A stretch of 61,386 nt of DNA from Thermodesulfobacteriota bacterium (GCA_028278025.1 JANQFE010000148.1:1-61386); one strand, 5' to 3'. Numbered from the stretch's first letter, positions 27,180-36,141 are shown. Numbers and translations are program-made. Notes: a model not told the origin generated them from the letters alone.

Positions 27180-27989
27180 ATGATATATGTAATCTTTGCT
27201 ATTGCAATTATTTTGAATGCTGTAGCTAATATCTATCTATTGTCAAGACTGCCGACGCCCATATCTTGTGACAACTTTTTTATTGACACACAAGCGCTCC
27301 CGCTCTATGCTTTCTGCATCCCATGCATCTCAAAGCACGTTCTTATCAAAAAATCAAATGAGAATAATAGAAAAATAATTTATATTCCTGTTATTCACAC
27401 ACAGCAAGATATGGGTGATCTCAGCGAATCCATCCATCAAGCAGCTATAGAACTCCAAGGAAAACAATCCTTAAATAAAAAAGAACAGATGGTAAATCAA
27501 ATTTGGACCATCATCGAGCAGGTGATCGATACATTGGATCTGCCTTTCGAAAAGGTGAAACTGTATCAGGACGGCTTGCCGGTATGCGGTCATGAGCTGG
27601 ATATTATTTCCGATCTGGCCGATAGCGGCAGCCGAAATCATCTTCTGCTTTTGCAGTTGATTCATAAGGGGGCGACCCTCATGGGCACTGAATCGGCCGA
27701 ACTGCTGCTAGAAGAGTATCGTCTTATCAAACAAACAATATCTGATGTAAACAGTACCACCGGAATTGAGAAACACAATCAATCCGAGAATTCGGATATC
27801 TTACTGAAAAGAAGAGATCAATTTATCGCTCAACGAATCAATAACACACTTGGCCCGGATGAAACCGGGATTATTTTTCTTGGTATGCTCCATAACCTGG
27901 AGGGACTAGTTCATAACGACATAGAGATTATTTATCCGATTACCAAGCATTTACTAAAAAAAGGAATCAATAATGAGCCAGAAACTTAA
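27180..27989 (+). CDS. Conserved unknown protein, TraB/PrgY-like C-terminus, first gene of the gas vesicle cluster
   Basis: 269 residues with a strong AGGAGGG site 7 bases before the ATG. An N-terminal hydrophobic segment (about 1-22) is followed by IPVIHTQQDMG (about 69-79), YQDGLPVCG (about 117), a leucine-rich stretch LLLEEYRL, and LLKRRDQFIAQRINNTLGPDETGIIFLGMLHN near the end; the RDxxIAxRI plus GxxFLGxxH pattern recalls TraB/PrgY proteins. The function is unknown to me. Its stop overlaps the start of the sigma-54 activator gene by 17 bases, so it belongs to that operon and may be part of its signal input. Confidence 0.65.
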   Translation: MIYVIFAIAIILNAVANIYLLSRLPTPISCDNFFIDTQALPLYAFCIPCISKHVLIKKSNENNRKIIYIPVIHTQQDMGDLSESIHQAAIELQGKQSLNKKEQMVNQIWTIIEQVIDTLDLPFEKVKLYQDGLPVCGHELDIISDLADSGSRNHLLLLQLIHKGATLMGTESAELLLEEYRLIKQTISDVNSTTGIEKHNQSENSDILLKRRDQFIAQRINNTLGPDETGIIFLGMLHNLEGLVHNDIEIIYPITKHLLKKGINNEPET

Positions 27990-29379
27990 AATCCTGATCG
28001 TTGATGACGAACAACATATTCGTAAGGTCCTGGCCCTACTTGTTAAAGAGGCAGGCTATCTTCCAATTGAGTGCATTGATGGTCCCTCAGCTTTGAAAAG
28101 CATTCGGATGGGGCCCCCTGAAGCAGTGCTTTTGGATTTGCGTATGCCTGGTATGGACGGAATGGAGGTGCTTCGGGAGATCAAGGTGTTGGATCCTGAT
28201 CTGCCTGTGATTATTATAACCGCCAATGCCAACATCCACGGATCAGTAGCCGCCATGAGATATGGCGCTCATGACTATCTATCCAAACCCTTTGAACATG
28301 AGGAGGTGATTCGAATCATCAGACGGGCTGTTGCCGAACGATTATTGAAAAGACGTTTGCAAAACGTATCTGCGCATCTCGACGACATCTTGTCACTGCC
28401 CAAAATGATGGGTTCCAGTGAAGTGGTGGCCCGGCTAATCGCAGACGTGAACCGGGTTTCCAGATCGGATTTTACGGTAGTATTATTCGGGGAAACCGGT
28501 GTGGGTAAAGAATTGGTGGCACGTTCAATTCACCACAACAGCCTGCGTTCCGGCAATCCCTTTGTGGCCATCGATTGCGGCGCTATTCCAGATACTTTGC
28601 TTGAAAACGAACTTTTCGGGCATGAAAAAGGGGCCTTTACTGATGCGTCAGGGAGAACAAAGGGGAAATTTGAGACAGCCCACAACGGTACTCTTTTGCT
28701 GGATGAAGTTGTCAATATGCCCTTGAAGTCCCAGGCAAAACTGCTGAGAGTGATTCAAGACAAAAAGGTATTCCCTGTCGGAAGCAACAAAGCCGTTGAT
28801 GTAGATGTACGCCTGATAGTGAGCAGCAACAGAAGAATGGAAGATGCCGTGACAAAAGGAGATTTCCGGCAAGATCTGCTCTACAGGCTCAATGATTTCA
28901 CCATCACCATCCCCCCCCTTCGAGAGCGTCAGGAGGATATTCCCTATCTTATCAACCGTTTTATCGAATCTACCAATATCGAATTGGGCAAGCAGGTGAT
29001 AGGCTGCACGGATAAGGCGCTTGAAATCCTTATGACCTATCCGTGGCCTGGCAATGTGCGCCAACTGCGCTCGGTGATTCGAAGAGCTGTCCTGTTGGCT
29101 AATGAGACTGTTTCCGAATCTCATCTGAATCTGAAAAACGAATTCTGTCACGACACCAATAATTATTCACTAACAACGCTTGAAAACAGTCAGAATTTGT
29201 CACTCAAAGAGATCGTGCAGCGTAACACCATAGAGGTGGAAAGGAAGGTACTGACTCAAGTCCTGAATCAAACCGGCGGTAACAAAGCAAAGGCTTCCCG
29301 TCTGCTTCAGATAGACTATAAAACTATGCATAACAAAATTAAAAAACTGGGTTTATATCAGGAGGATTGGTATGATTAA
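27973..29379 (+). CDS. NtrC-family sigma-54 activator (response regulator)
   Basis: 468 residues: receiver (about 5-115) with D55 (LLDLRMPGMDG) and YLSKPF, AAA+ domain (about 140-370) with Walker A GETGVGKE, the sigma-54-contact loop reading GAFTDA instead of the canonical GAFTGA, Walker B LLLDE, and a C-terminal Fis-type HTH (NKAKASRLLQIDYKTMHNKI). It should bind upstream sites and activate sigma-54 promoters; a near-consensus one lies before gvpA (35774-35789). Likely phosphate donor: the PAS kinase encoded at 33713. It overlaps the upstream gene by 17 bases and the GvpH-like gene by 8. Confidence 0.93.
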   Translation: MSQKLKILIVDDEQHIRKVLALLVKEAGYLPIECIDGPSALKSIRMGPPEAVLLDLRMPGMDGMEVLREIKVLDPDLPVIIITANANIHGSVAAMRYGAHDYLSKPFEHEEVIRIIRRAVAERLLKRRLQNVSAHLDDILSLPKMMGSSEVVARLIADVNRVSRSDFTVVLFGETGVGKELVARSIHHNSLRSGNPFVAIDCGAIPDTLLENELFGHEKGAFTDASGRTKGKFETAHNGTLLLDEVVNMPLKSQAKLLRVIQDKKVFPVGSNKAVDVDVRLIVSSNRRMEDAVTKGDFRQDLLYRLNDFTITIPPLRERQEDIPYLINRFIESTNIELGKQVIGCTDKALEILMTYPWPGNVRQLRSVIRRAVLLANETVSESHLNLKNEFCHDTNNYSLTTLENSQNLSLKEIVQRNTIEVERKVLTQVLNQTGGNKAKASRLLQIDYKTMHNKIKKLGLYQEDWYD

Positions 29380-29869
29380 AAAAGAATTCAAGGGCAATCT
29401 TGAAGGACTTTTCGGCGGATTTACTGAGTTGCTGGAAAAACTAGGCGATTTGGCTGAAAAGGGCGAGACCCTTCGAAAAAGCGGCACGCTGAAAGGATCA
29501 TCCGATGATGTTAAAGGTGTGTTCGGCTTTAGTGTCAAAGTTGGCGGAATGGATGACAAAGGGCCAAAGGTGGAACCTTTCGGCAATATTCGCAAAGATG
29601 AGCACACAGGTGAATCCGTGGTGCAAGAGGTGCGAGAACCCATGGTGGATCTGTTCGAGGAAAAGGATCATACTCTTGTAGTAGCTGAAATGCCAGGAAT
29701 CAGCGCCACTGATATAAAAATCGACATCCAGGGCGATCTATTGACCATAACGGCTGAAAAAGGCAAGAAAAAATTTCAAAAAGAAGTGCTTCTTCCAAAA
29801 CCATACTCCCGGGATAAGATGGTGATTACATGCAATAACGGAATACTGGAAATAAAGTGTACTGATTGA
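29372..29869 (+). CDS. gvpH: GvpH-like Hsp20 small heat-shock protein
   Basis: 165 residues. The N-terminal part is helical and acidic; KVEPFGNIRKDEHTG and VVQEVREPMVDLFEEKDHTLVVAEMPG lead into an Hsp20/alpha-crystallin domain (about 90-165) with ITAEKGKK and a terminal beta strand. The PKVEPFGN and EVREPxVDxFxE pattern is characteristic of GvpH-type proteins of gas vesicle clusters. A chaperone role for aggregation-prone GvpA or GvpC subunits is the family expectation. It overlaps the activator gene by 8 bases. Confidence 0.8.
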   Translation: MIKKEFKGNLEGLFGGFTELLEKLGDLAEKGETLRKSGTLKGSSDDVKGVFGFSVKVGGMDDKGPKVEPFGNIRKDEHTGESVVQEVREPMVDLFEEKDHTLVVAEMPGISATDIKIDIQGDLLTITAEKGKKKFQKEVLLPKPYSRDKMVITCNNGILEIKCTD

Positions 29870-29893
29870 TGTACACCGTAGGGAGGGAAACCA

Positions 29894-32035
29894 TTGGCAC
29901 AGAAATCTGTTTTGACATTGAAGGTGGCTGAAGCACTCAGCAAAGACATGGGGCGGTCCTTTGCCAGGATGGATCCTGAAGACCTTAAGCGTCTCAATGT
30001 AGACATAGGTGACATTGTCCAGGTGGAAGGCAAGCGCAAAACCGTCTGCAAGGCCATGCCTACCTATCCGGAATTGCGTGGTCAAAGCAGGATTCAGTTG
30101 GATGGTCTCAGTCGGAATAATGCCCGTTCAGGTATTGATGATACGGTTAAGATTACAAAAATTGAAAGCTTGCCCGCAGAGCAGGTAAACCTGGTACCGG
30201 CAAATGTGGTCCTCCAAGACAGGGATCTTAAATATATCGGAAGCTTGCTGGACGGCTTGCCGTTAATAACCGGCGATCAGATTCGGGCCACGCTTTTTGG
30301 CAGCCGCTGGACCGATTTCAAGGTCGGTGAAACCGTTCCAAAAGGGCCGGTATTGATCAATCCTACCACACGTTTAGTAATTGAAAAAACGCGAAAAGCA
30401 GAAAAAGGAATTCGCAGTCGCCTTTCCTATGAGGATATCGGCGGGCTTGGCAATCAATTGCAGCGCATCCGGGAAATGATCGAACTGCCCCTGCGCTATC
30501 CCGAGGTGTTCGAAAAATTGGGTATCGAAGCGCCTTGCGGAGTCCTGCTGCACGGACCGCCTGGATGCGGTAAAACCTTGATTGCCAGGACGATCGCCAA
30601 CGAAACAGATGCCAACTTTTACTCCATTAATGGTCCCGAGGTAGTCCACAAATTCTATGGGGAGAGCGAAGCGCACTTACGCAAAATTTTCGATGAAGCC
30701 TCGCGTAAAGGACCGAGTATAGTCTTTTTGGATGAGATCGACGCCATCGCGCCGCGTAGGGAAAAGGTAGTGGGAGATGTGGAAAAACGTGTTGTGGCCC
30801 AACTGCTGGCTTTGATGGATGGACTAAACAAAAGGCAGAATGTCATTGTTATTGCCGCCACCAACATTCCCAATGCCCTGGACCCGGCACTGAGACGGCC
30901 CGGGCGGTTTGACCGTGAAATCTCCATTCCCATCCCGGATCGCAGTGGCAGAAAACAAATTTTGGAAATTCACAGTCGCGGCATGCCATTGTCAGATGAT
31001 GTGGAGATGACACATCTGGCCGACATTACACATGGTTTTGTGGGCGCCGATCTGGAGGCCCTGTGCCGCGAGGCGGCCATGATCTGTCTGCGCCGCATTC
31101 TGCCCAATATCGATTTTGCCCTGTCAGCCATACCCTACGAACAGATCGCCCAACTCGAAGTCCACATGGACGACTTCAAGGATGCCCTCCGCGAAGTGGA
31201 GCCGTCAGCTATTCGGGAGGTGTTTGTGGAAGTGCCAGATGTGAAATGGGAGGATGTGGGTGGCTTTGATGAACTCAAAAACCGCTTGATAGAGGCCGTA
31301 GAGTGGCCCCTGAAATATCCGCATCTTTTTGAACAGGCCGGCACCCATCCGCCCAAGGGGATTTTGTTGGGCGGTCCGCCCGGATGCGGAAAAACCTTTC
31401 TGGCAAAAGCGATTGCCAATGAATCCCAGGTGAACTTTATCTCGGTGAAAGGCCCTGCCCTGCTGTCCAAATGGGTAGGTGAATCGGAAAAAGGAATACG
31501 TGATACATTTCGCAAGGCATTGCAGGCTGCACCCTGCATTATCTTTTTTGACGAGATCGATGCCCTGCTGCCTACACGCAGCAGCGGTTCAGCTGAATCA
31601 AACGTTTCCCAACGGGTGATGAGCCAGTTTCTGGCTGAATTCGACGGTATTGAAGAGCTGAAAGGGGTGTTGGTACTGGGCGCTACCAATCGTATAGACA
31701 TACTTGACCCGGCCGTTCTCAGGCCGGGCCGATTTGATGAGATTATTGAAATTCCTTTACCAAATCAAGCGGATCGTAAGGAGATATTCGAAATTCACAT
31801 GCGTGGTAAACCCATGGCATCAGAAGTGGATCTGGATGAACTTGCCATCCGTACAAAGGGCTTCAGCAGTGCAGAGATATCATCGATATGTAATCGTTCG
31901 GCATTGAGAGCCGTACGACGTGCCGTCAAAACTTCAAACAATGCAAAAGAAAAAACAGATCCTGTTTCCCTGACTCGTGAAGATATTGACAGGGTCATTG
32001 AAGAACGAGGTGAGCTAATGTCCGCCCACAATTAG
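29894..32035 (+). CDS. Cdc48/VCP-like double AAA+ ATPase in the gas vesicle cluster
   Basis: 713 residues, TTG start with AGGGAGGG just upstream. N-terminal double-psi-barrel domain (about 1-190), then D1 with Walker A GPPGCGKT (about 221-228) and Walker B FLDEID, D2 with GPPGCGKT (about 494-501), FFDEID and the arginine-finger segments RRPGRFD and LRPGRFD. All catalytic motifs are intact in both rings. Cdc48-type ATPases unfold and extract proteins; they are typical of archaea and eukaryotes and patchy in bacteria. Location between a GvpH-like and GvpF/L genes suggests a role in vesicle assembly, remodelling or turnover. This is inference. Confidence 0.92.
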   Translation: MAQKSVLTLKVAEALSKDMGRSFARMDPEDLKRLNVDIGDIVQVEGKRKTVCKAMPTYPELRGQSRIQLDGLSRNNARSGIDDTVKITKIESLPAEQVNLVPANVVLQDRDLKYIGSLLDGLPLITGDQIRATLFGSRWTDFKVGETVPKGPVLINPTTRLVIEKTRKAEKGIRSRLSYEDIGGLGNQLQRIREMIELPLRYPEVFEKLGIEAPCGVLLHGPPGCGKTLIARTIANETDANFYSINGPEVVHKFYGESEAHLRKIFDEASRKGPSIVFLDEIDAIAPRREKVVGDVEKRVVAQLLALMDGLNKRQNVIVIAATNIPNALDPALRRPGRFDREISIPIPDRSGRKQILEIHSRGMPLSDDVEMTHLADITHGFVGADLEALCREAAMICLRRILPNIDFALSAIPYEQIAQLEVHMDDFKDALREVEPSAIREVFVEVPDVKWEDVGGFDELKNRLIEAVEWPLKYPHLFEQAGTHPPKGILLGGPPGCGKTFLAKAIANESQVNFISVKGPALLSKWVGESEKGIRDTFRKALQAAPCIIFFDEIDALLPTRSSGSAESNVSQRVMSQFLAEFDGIEELKGVLVLGATNRIDILDPAVLRPGRFDEIIEIPLPNQADRKEIFEIHMRGKPMASEVDLDELAIRTKGFSSAEISSICNRSALRAVRRAVKTSNNAKEKTDPVSLTREDIDRVIEERGELMSAHN

Positions 32036-32078
32036 CCATTTGTGGATGGGCATAAGTTAGGAGTATATAGGAGCAAAA

Positions 32079-32912
32079 TTGGATATAATTAACCAGACAA
32101 CTGCTACCGATTTGTCCACAGCACTTTATTTATACTGTTTTACACGTGCCCAAAAAGTGAAAAATGATCAATTGATCAGTATTGACGATCGCTATCCGGT
32201 CTTTACACGCAGCTATGACGGCATCACAGCAGTGTTAAGTCAGGTGGCGTTGAAAGAATTTGTTGGCCAGGCAGCTGAAAAACAAATGAAGGATATTGCC
32301 TGGATCACTCCCCGGGCCTGCCGTCACCAAGAAGTAATTGAACAAATCAGCCAGCAAACAGCCGTGTTTCCTGCACGATTTGGTACAATCTTTTCAACTG
32401 ACACTGTATTGGCAGATCTGATCCAGCATAACCATGAACAGATATGTGAATTCCTGGACAGCATTGAGGGGCAGGCAGAATGGTCACTCAAAGGTTTTTT
32501 GGATCGCAATAAAGCGATTGATGAACTTGCCACCACCGCGTTAGCCTCTGCGGCCCAACAACTGTCCAAACTCTCACCCGGTTCCCGTTATTTTCAAGAA
32601 AAAAAAATCCAAAAAGAAGCTGGTAAGCAGTTGAACCAGTGGCTCAACGCAGTGCTCAATAGCCTGATACAGGAGTTGGAAACCGTGTCTACACGATATT
32701 CCACCAGGGCACTGCTTTCGCGAAAAGCAACGGGTGCTGAAACAGACATGGTGCTAAACGGGGCTTTTCTGGTTGACCACAACCAGCTGGAAAATTTTCA
32801 CAAAAAAATAGATGAACTCAATCAGGAACACGCCCAAGCCGGATTGACATTTGAACTGAGCGGGCCTTGGCCGCCATATAGTTTTTGTCCGTCTCTGTCA
32901 GGTAATGAATAA
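32079..32912 (+). CDS. Gas vesicle protein GvpF/GvpL family (copy 1)
   Basis: 277 residues, TTG start with AGGAG six bases upstream. Family marks: ALYLYCFTRA at the N-terminus, AVFPARFGTIFS in the middle, and the C-terminal GPWPPYSF signature. GvpF/L proteins bind GvpA at the growing vesicle ends or keep it soluble. It is one of three divergent copies in the cluster. The F/L distinction cannot be made by eye. Confidence 0.9.
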   Translation: MDIINQTTATDLSTALYLYCFTRAQKVKNDQLISIDDRYPVFTRSYDGITAVLSQVALKEFVGQAAEKQMKDIAWITPRACRHQEVIEQISQQTAVFPARFGTIFSTDTVLADLIQHNHEQICEFLDSIEGQAEWSLKGFLDRNKAIDELATTALASAAQQLSKLSPGSRYFQEKKIQKEAGKQLNQWLNAVLNSLIQELETVSTRYSTRALLSRKATGAETDMVLNGAFLVDHNQLENFHKKIDELNQEHAQAGLTFELSGPWPPYSFCPSLSGNE

Positions 32913-32934
32913 TTAATTAAAGAGGGCGGTGATA

Positions 32935-33702
32935 ATGAAATCGCAAATAGATACTTCCGGTTATTTGTTATACTGTATTTACATCAATAACGGTCAGGAC
33001 CGTGTCAAAGGATTGACCGGCATACAGGGACAATCCATTGAAACTATTTCAGCTAAAGGGCTTAGTGCGATTATCTCAAAGATCACCGATCCAACAACTA
33101 CAACTGAAATAGAAGAGCTAAAACAGTATGGCCAAGTTGTAGCAGCCTGCCACCAAACACGAACAACCATTCCAATGCAATACGGATCAATTTTCAATGA
33201 TAGATCCGGGATCATCGCACATCTTGAAAAACAAAGCAATTTCTACAAATCTCTTCTGCGTCATTTGGCAGGAAATGAAGAGATGGGCATCCGGCTGTTA
33301 TTATCCGAAGTACCCCCTCCCCCGTTCACAAACCGAAACTCCGCAAACCAACAGAAAAGCAGACCAGGTAGAGCCCAAGAATTCCCCTGTTCCGGGAAGG
33401 CTTATTTAATACATCAAAAAAAACGCTATGGTTTGGCAGACACGTTTTTGCAAAGGGCTGAACAAGCTCTCGCCCAATGGAAGAGCTTGTTTAAAGGTTT
33501 ATATAAAGAGTGCTGCTGTGAGAAGCCAGAGGCGATTGCTTCCAACAAGACGCCGATCTTATCTATCAATTTTCTGGTAAACCGGCAGCATATAAAGAAT
33601 TTCAAAAATACCTTTGTACAAATCAGCCAAACGAGACCGGAAAAGGCGCTGTTATCCGGTCCCTGGCCTCCATATAATTTTGTAAACCAGAACAAAACCT
33701 GA
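32935..33702 (+). CDS. Gas vesicle protein GvpF/GvpL family (copy 2)
   Basis: 255 residues. ATG 32935 is chosen since GAGGG (32922-32926) is 8 bases away; the GTG at 32929 would be too close. Marks: GYLLYCIYINN, TTIPMQYGSIF, and the C-terminal GPWPPYNFV. It has a proline-rich variable loop in the middle (EVPPPPFTN) that copies 1 and 3 lack. Role as for other GvpF/L proteins. Confidence 0.9.
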   Translation: MKSQIDTSGYLLYCIYINNGQDRVKGLTGIQGQSIETISAKGLSAIISKITDPTTTTEIEELKQYGQVVAACHQTRTTIPMQYGSIFNDRSGIIAHLEKQSNFYKSLLRHLAGNEEMGIRLLLSEVPPPPFTNRNSANQQKSRPGRAQEFPCSGKAYLIHQKKRYGLADTFLQRAEQALAQWKSLFKGLYKECCCEKPEAIASNKTPILSINFLVNRQHIKNFKNTFVQISQTRPEKALLSGPWPPYNFVNQNKT

Positions 33703-33712
33703 GGTATTGCTT

Positions 33713-35197
33713 ATGGGGCAAACACATACAGTTCAAACTGATGAGGAGCACATGCCCCGGCGGTATAAGAAACTCTATTTGATGCTTCTGGAAGTGATCC
33801 CAAGTTCCGTTCTGATGATCAATCGAAACATGAGCATCATTTTTGCCAACCGCAATTTCCTTGAAAAGAGCCGCCGCTCCATGGATGACACTGTGGGGCA
33901 TCAATTGGAGAAAATCTTTCCTGAAACAATTCTCGATCACATGAACCTTACCCGCCAGATCAGACTGGTGTTTGAAAAGAACCAACCCACCGAAGGACGC
34001 CGATTGTCGTATCGAGCCCCAGGTGTTCCGCTGAGCATTTACTACTACCGGTTGCTTCCCTTTGCCTGGGAAGGTGCCGTGGAAAGCGTCATGTTGCTGA
34101 TGAACGATGTGACCGAGCAAACACGTTTGAGCGAAGAGGTGCGCCGTGTGGAACGGCACCTGGCCAGCGTGGTGGACAGTGCCAGTGATATCATTGTTTC
34201 CACGGACATCGAAGGTAAAATTTTATCTTGGAACCTTGCAGCTGAAAAAACCTTCGGATTTACCTTCAATGAAGTCCGGGACCATCATTTTTATAACTAC
34301 TTTAATCCAGAGGCACGAGAGCGCATCTGCAATGTGCTGCAGGAGATGAAAACCCGCAAACAGTCCCATATGGAAGAATGGACGGTGATCACCAAAAGTG
34401 CCGAACCGGTTCCGGTTTCCTGGGTCTATTCGCTGATGAAAGGTGGAAATGCGCAGGCCACGGGAATGGTGGCCGTTGGAAGGGACTTGACCGAACAGCG
34501 CAAGTTGGAAGCCCAGCTGGTTCAATCACAAAAATTCAATGCCCTGGGTGTAATGGCCGGAGGTATCGCCCATGAGATTCGCAATCCTTTGGCAATTTGC
34601 TCGTCCGCTGCACAGTTTCTGATGGAGAAGGATATCGATCCGGAGTTTCAGCAGGAATGTGCGGAAAAAATACATACCAACATTAAAAAAGCCTCCAGCA
34701 TCATTGAAAATCTGTTGAGCTATGCCCGGCCTTCGGTATCGCCCGAGGTTGAACAGATCAACCTGATCGATCTCACCAAGGACGTTGTTGCGCTAATCGG
34801 CAACCAGGCCCGGATTCAAAAGATAAAAGTCAAAACTCGATTACCTTCTCACCCGGTGATTTTAAACGGCAATACCCGTCTGTTGGAGCAAGTTTTTATT
34901 AATTTATGCCTTAATGCTATTCAGGCAATGCCGCAAGGAGGTCTGCTGGTACTGGAAGTAAAAACGGCAGGACATGAGGTGCTTGTCAGAGTTTTGGATA
35001 ACGGTCAGGGCATTGCCAGAGAAAACCAGGATAAGATTTTCGATCCTTTTTATACCACTTCGCCGGTGGGTATGGGTACGGGGTTAGGACTCTCCATTTG
35101 CTACTCCATCGTCCAGCAGCACTCCGGCGCCATAGAGGTGGAAAGCACTGAGGGACACGGCACCTGCTTTATTGTCCGGCTGCCGTTGAAGGCATGA
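33713..35197 (+). CDS. NtrB-like PAS histidine kinase of the gas vesicle cluster
   Basis: 494 residues. ATG 33713 follows GAGGT by 7 bases and is preferred to TTG 33707. Two PAS domains (about 20-130 and 145-265), HisKA with H287 (GGIAHEIRNPLA) and HATPase_c ([30 protein letters not shown]). It has no membrane segment, so it senses a cytoplasmic cue, for example redox or a small ligand via PAS. It is the probable kinase for the NtrC-type activator at 27973 and/or the single receiver encoded 50 bases downstream. Confidence 0.92.
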   Translation: MGQTHTVQTDEEHMPRRYKKLYLMLLEVIPSSVLMINRNMSIIFANRNFLEKSRRSMDDTVGHQLEKIFPETILDHMNLTRQIRLVFEKNQPTEGRRLSYRAPGVPLSIYYYRLLPFAWEGAVESVMLLMNDVTEQTRLSEEVRRVERHLASVVDSASDIIVSTDIEGKILSWNLAAEKTFGFTFNEVRDHHFYNYFNPEARERICNVLQEMKTRKQSHMEEWTVITKSAEPVPVSWVYSLMKGGNAQATGMVAVGRDLTEQRKLEAQLVQSQKFNALGVMAGGIAHEIRNPLAICSSAAQFLMEKDIDPEFQQECAEKIHTNIKKASSIIENLLSYARPSVSPEVEQINLIDLTKDVVALIGNQARIQKIKVKTRLPSHPVILNGNTRLLEQVFINLCLNAIQAMPQGGLLVLEVKTAGHEVLVRVLDNGQGIARENQDKIFDPFYTTSPVGMGTGLGLSICYSIVQQHSGAIEVESTEGHGTCFIVRLPLKA

Positions 35198-35246
35198 CAC
35201 TGAACATTGAGAGACAGTGATCCATAGCACCAAAAACGAGGCAAAA

Positions 35247-35627
35247 ATGACAAACAATCAGCAGACTATTTTAATTGTCGATGATGAGCCTGATATGTGC
35301 TGGGCTCTGGAAAATATTCTAAACCACATGAATTTTCATGTTCAAAAGGCATTCAACGGAGAACAGGCTCTTCAACTGGCATCTGAAAATCGATTCCCCA
35401 TGGCGTTTCTCGATGCCAAGCTTCCTGACATCGAAGGCCTGGATCTGGCCAGGGGCATTCGGGAAAGCAATGACGGAATATGTATTTTTATTGTTTCCGG
35501 ATATTTTTACAAAAACGACAAAGAGGTCCAGCAGGCGTTGACTAAGGGACTGATTTCCGGTTGTATCGCCAAGCCGTTTGATCATGAAGAGATTCGAACC
35601 GCCATTCGGAATCGTTTCTCGGAGTAA
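35247..35627 (+). CDS. Stand-alone receiver (CheY-like) protein
   Basis: 126 residues. ATG 35247 follows GAGG by 6 bases; GTG 35217 is disfavoured. It is a complete receiver domain: acidic pair in IVDDEPD, D56 (FLDAKLPD), switch Ser in IVSGYF and K-P in IAKPFD. No output domain, so it works as a phosphotransfer partner or by binding another protein. It is the last gene before the gvpA promoter. Confidence 0.9.
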   Translation: MTNNQQTILIVDDEPDMCWALENILNHMNFHVQKAFNGEQALQLASENRFPMAFLDAKLPDIEGLDLARGIRESNDGICIFIVSGYFYKNDKEVQQALTKGLISGCIAKPFDHEEIRTAIRNRFSE

Positions 35628-35629
35628 TG

Positions 35630-35670
35630 CCATGGAAAAGCTTCCATACCCTAGGGTACAGATTCCATGG
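35630..35670 (+). promoter_or_regulatory. Palindromic enhancer-like region upstream of gvpA
   Basis: Nested palindromes: CCATGGAA (35630-35637) with TTCCATGG (35663-35670), ATGGAA-AAGC-TTCCAT (35632-35647) and the perfect palindrome TACCCTAGGGTA (35647-35658). They lie about 105-145 bases upstream of the sigma-54 -24 box, the usual place for binding sites of an NtrC-type activator. There is no T-run, so a terminator is less likely. Confidence 0.6.
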
Positions 35671-35773
35671 TGAGCATTCCTAATAATGCTAATGCCAAGT
35701 TGACCGACACCCATTTCTTTTACAACCGACTGATATTTCAGCAAAATAAAATTATTCCAAATGTTCTCTTCCA

Positions 35774-35789
35774 TGGCACGGGGCTTGCT
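35774..35789 (+). promoter_or_regulatory. Sigma-54 (-24/-12) promoter of gvpA
   Basis: TGGCACG-GGGC-TTGCT matches the TGGCACG-N4-TTGCW consensus at every position, with GG and GC 10 bases apart. The predicted start is near 35800, about 60 bases before the gvpA ATG. The activator gene at 27973 lies in the same cluster. Confidence 0.9.
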
Positions 35790-35861
35790 GTATACCTTGA
35801 AACAGGCATGCCTGAAGTTTACTACACTTTTTATCAACTTTTTATTTAAAGGAGGTCAATC

Positions 35862-36080
35862 ATGGCAAAAGTACAAAAAACTACCGATTCTTCAAGCTTG
35901 GCTGAAGTGGTGGATCGTATCCTGGACAAAGGTATTGTGATCGATGCCTGGGCCAAAGTCTCACTCGTAGGCATCGAGCTGCTGTCCGTTGAAGCACGGG
36001 TTGTTATTGCTTCAGTTGAAACCTACCTGAAATATGCTGAAGCTATCGGCCTGACAGCTGCAGCTGCTACACCAGCATAG
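35862..36080 (+). CDS. gvpA: Major gas vesicle shell protein GvpA
   Basis: 72 residues, optimal AAAGGAGG ribosome site. Contains the invariant GvpA core: [52 protein letters not shown]. It forms the ribbed protein shell that excludes water and gives buoyancy. It is the smallest and probably most expressed gene, preceded by its own sigma-54 promoter and followed by a stable hairpin. Confidence 0.98.
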   Translation: MAKVQKTTDSSSLAEVVDRILDKGIVIDAWAKVSLVGIELLSVEARVVIASVETYLKYAEAIGLTAAAATPA

Positions 36081-36097
36081 TGGTCACTCCTAAGAAG

Positions 36098-36141
36098 CCA
36101 TGGTTAAGAGGGGCCGCAGAGAAGGTCCCTTTTAACCATGG
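36098..36141 (+). terminator. Stable stem-loop after gvpA
   Basis: An 18-bp stem (36098-36115 with 36124-36141, 16 Watson-Crick plus G-U pairs; arms begin CCATGGTTAAG and end TTAACCATGG) with loop GCAGAGAA. No T-run follows, so it more likely protects the gvpA mRNA 3' end or gives partial termination, making gvpA transcript exceed the downstream genes. Confidence 0.8.

Noticed and set aside
35667..35849. 60-codon plus-strand ORF before gvpA
   Set aside because: It spans the sigma-54 promoter and has no ribosome site or similarity I recognise.
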